Shown piece by piece: positions 63,008 to 64,000 of a stretch of DNA of 64,000 nt. Made by a program: the position numbers and the translations under genes. Every line of letters begins with the position of its first letter. The first letter of the stretch is position 1. Origin of the DNA: Sva-07 sp963698565 (GTDB lineage Bacteria > Actinomycetota > Acidimicrobiia > Acidimicrobiales > Ilumatobacteraceae); contig CAVORH010000011.1 of the NCBI GenBank assembly GCA_963698565.1, positions 62,001 to 126,000 on the forward strand. The letters run 5' to 3'. Below the pieces are notes generated by a model. It was not told the DNA's origin. It saw nothing but the letters and a program-made list of their open reading frames with translations, and did no database searches.

Positions 63008-63645
63008 GAAAGGCGGAACTTCAACATGGCTTCGACGTCGTCGAGGATCTCGTCGAGCACGTCGAGGCGCCGCATCGGCCCCTCCGCCGAGAGCAGCCGG
63101 TGTCGATCGGCCGGGCCGATCGGAGCCAACGCGGCGAGGTGATAGGTGGCCAGCAGCGGGTCGTCGGAGATCTCGGTGTCCTCGGTCCGCGCGACCTCTC
63201 CCCCCTCGCCATCGTGATCGTCGAGTTGTGCTGCGAGCGCGAGCGCCGCTCGGACGCGGGCATGGCTCGCCGCAACCTGCAGTGCCAGCCCTGGTGCATC
63301 CGGGTCGACGTCGGGCCAGTCGTCGACGTCGGCGATCGGATAGGGATCGTCCGGCAGCCAGGCGTTGATCCTGATCCGGCGCGTGCCGACGGCGATCAGT
63401 GCGTACCGGTCCTCGTCGAGCGCCTCCACCTGCATCATCCGGGCCACCGTCCCGACGAGTGCACGATCGTCACCGCCGCCCGTCTCCCAGCCGTGGGTGA
63501 TCAGGACCTGCCCGAACTCGGGCTCGTCGTCGCTGCGCAGGCAATCGCGGATCATGTCGCGATAGCGGGGCTCGAACACGTGGAGCGGGAGCAGACCGCC
63601 CGGGAGCAACACCGAGCCGAGCGGGAACATCGGGAGAACGGCCAC
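63004..63645 (-). CDS. LON substrate-binding (PUA-like) domain protein
   Basis: 213 aa. It starts VLPMFPLGSVLLPGGLLPLHVFEPRYRDMIRDCL, the classic Lon N-terminal domain, and lacks the AAA and protease parts of Lon. Stand-alone LON-domain proteins are common and of uncertain role, perhaps substrate recognition. GTG 63645 has TAGCGT 6 nt upstream and heads a seven-gene operon ending at trmI. Confidence 0.85.
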   Translation of the reverse strand: MAVLPMFPLGSVLLPGGLLPLHVFEPRYRDMIRDCLRSDDEPEFGQVLITHGWETGGGDDRALVGTVARMMQVEALDEDRYALIAVGTRRIRINAWLPDDPYPIADVDDWPDVDPDAPGLALQVAASHARVRAALALAAQLDDHDGEGGEVARTEDTEISDDPLLATYHLAALAPIGPADRHRLLSAEGPMRRLDVLDEILDDVEAMLKFRLS

Positions 63646-63711
63646 GCTTCGACGCTAGGTCACCGTGCCGAGCGACGGCCACCGGTGCCCCGATCGGCCC
63701 CGTCCTGGCGA

Positions 63712-64000
63712 TCAGCGAGGACCGACGGTCGACAGTGCCGGACCGTCGGGATACGAGTCGAGCCGCTCGCCGAGCGCCAGCCAGAACGCGGCGTAGTTCT
63801 CCGGTTCGTCGATGTCGGGGCTGTTGAGGATCATCACGAACTCGATCGTGTCGCCGCTGGTGGCGCCGAGATAGCCGGCCAGGCCCTTCGCGGCCGGCGG
63901 ATCGAGGTCGACCGGCGGGTTCCCGAGCGTGCCTGTCTTCGCCCGCAACCGGCCTTCCATCGTCGTGCCGACGAACGCGTCCTCCAAGGTTCCGCTGCGG
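63712..64000 (-). CDS. D-alanyl-D-alanine carboxypeptidase (PBP4/DacB type), 3' part
   Basis: The frame is open to the window end, so the gene continues beyond base 64000. The visible 95 codons contain SGTLEDAF and the KTG motif in RAKTGTL, followed by AGYLGATSGDTIEFVMILN, the end of an S13 (penicillin-binding protein 4) peptidase. It would trim or cut peptidoglycan peptides. The SxxK and SxN motifs lie outside the window. Confidence 0.8.
   Translation of the reverse strand, partial: RSGTLEDAFVGTTMEGRLRAKTGTLGNPPVDLDPPAAKGLAGYLGATSGDTIEFVMILNSPDIDEPENYAAFWLALGERLDSYPDGPALSTVGPR

Overview
The window is high-GC DNA coding densely on both strands, and it reads as an actinobacterial chromosome. 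Evidence for that: a complete Pup-proteasome set (mpa, dop, pup, prcB, prcA, pafA), a WhiB protein, the gcvH / FHA protein / MerR / DUF151 nuclease / MerR block also known from Mycobacterium, tatB-tatC-helY, DUF4193, and lysine- or glutamate-rich protein tails. Many starts (GTG included) lie 6-8 nt after a TANNNT hexamer, as expected for leaderless mRNAs. The secreted proteins with repeated DTR...DLxGY units, together with the gene mix, fit the class Acidimicrobiia (Ilumatobacter-like); that placement is inference from memory, not a computed result. No rRNA, tRNA, CRISPR array, prophage or insertion sequence was seen.

Layout. 1-9.0 kb: two tiny signal-peptide-like ORFs, lspA, an LPXTG tail with no signal peptide, a histidine phosphatase, a lipoprotein, an MFS exporter, a phytanoyl-CoA dioxygenase-like protein, an unknown protein, a secreted sugar-dehydrogenase-like protein with three surface repeats, and a CPVC membrane protein under a CsoR-like operator. 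9.1-13.8 kb: M14-like peptidase, amidohydrolase, phosphoesterase, cyclic-nucleotide-binding protein, SRAP protein and HIT protein. 13.8-25 kb: pgsA-like gene and the glycine-cleavage region (gcvH, gcvT, gcvP, the last under a tandem glycine riboswitch), interleaved with two MerR regulators, an FHA protein, a DUF151 nuclease and a repeat-bearing L,D-transpeptidase. 25-32 kb: an M23 peptidase with five peptidoglycan-binding domains behind a strongly structured leader RNA, a zinc-finger protein, threonine aldolase, WhiB, ribokinase and a secreted beta-propeller. 32-39.3 kb: prmA, a gamma-carbonic-anhydrase-like protein, a 524-aa unknown, a crotonase, GNAT, DUF4193 and a two-halved ThyX-like protein. 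39.4-45.3 kb: a lipid-kinase-like C-domain, helY, tatC, tatB, GDPD and lepB.

45.4-56.6 kb is the protein-degradation island, on the minus strand in the order mpa, saccharopine-dehydrogenase-like gene, dop, pup, prcB, prcA, pxpA, amidohydrolase, pxpB, pxpC, pafA. Dop deamidates the Gln-ended Pup, PafA ligates Pup to lysines, Mpa unfolds the tagged protein and PrcAB degrades it. The pxp genes, which open 5-oxoproline, sit inside the block. 56.7-64 kb: a [3Fe-4S] ferredoxin, an MMPL transporter with a divergent TetR gene, and a compact minus-strand operon (LON-domain protein, two small membrane proteins, an unknown, a TtuB-like sulfur carrier, a TtuA-like tRNA thiolase, trmI), ending in the 3' part of a PBP4-type carboxypeptidase.

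The most unusual signal is the leader of the M23 gene (about 26.91-27.11 kb): a bulged 16-bp stem, an internal loop, an 11-bp hairpin, a possible 6-bp pseudoknot and a possible Shine-Dalgarno-sequestering pairing. It matches no riboswitch class I could recall.
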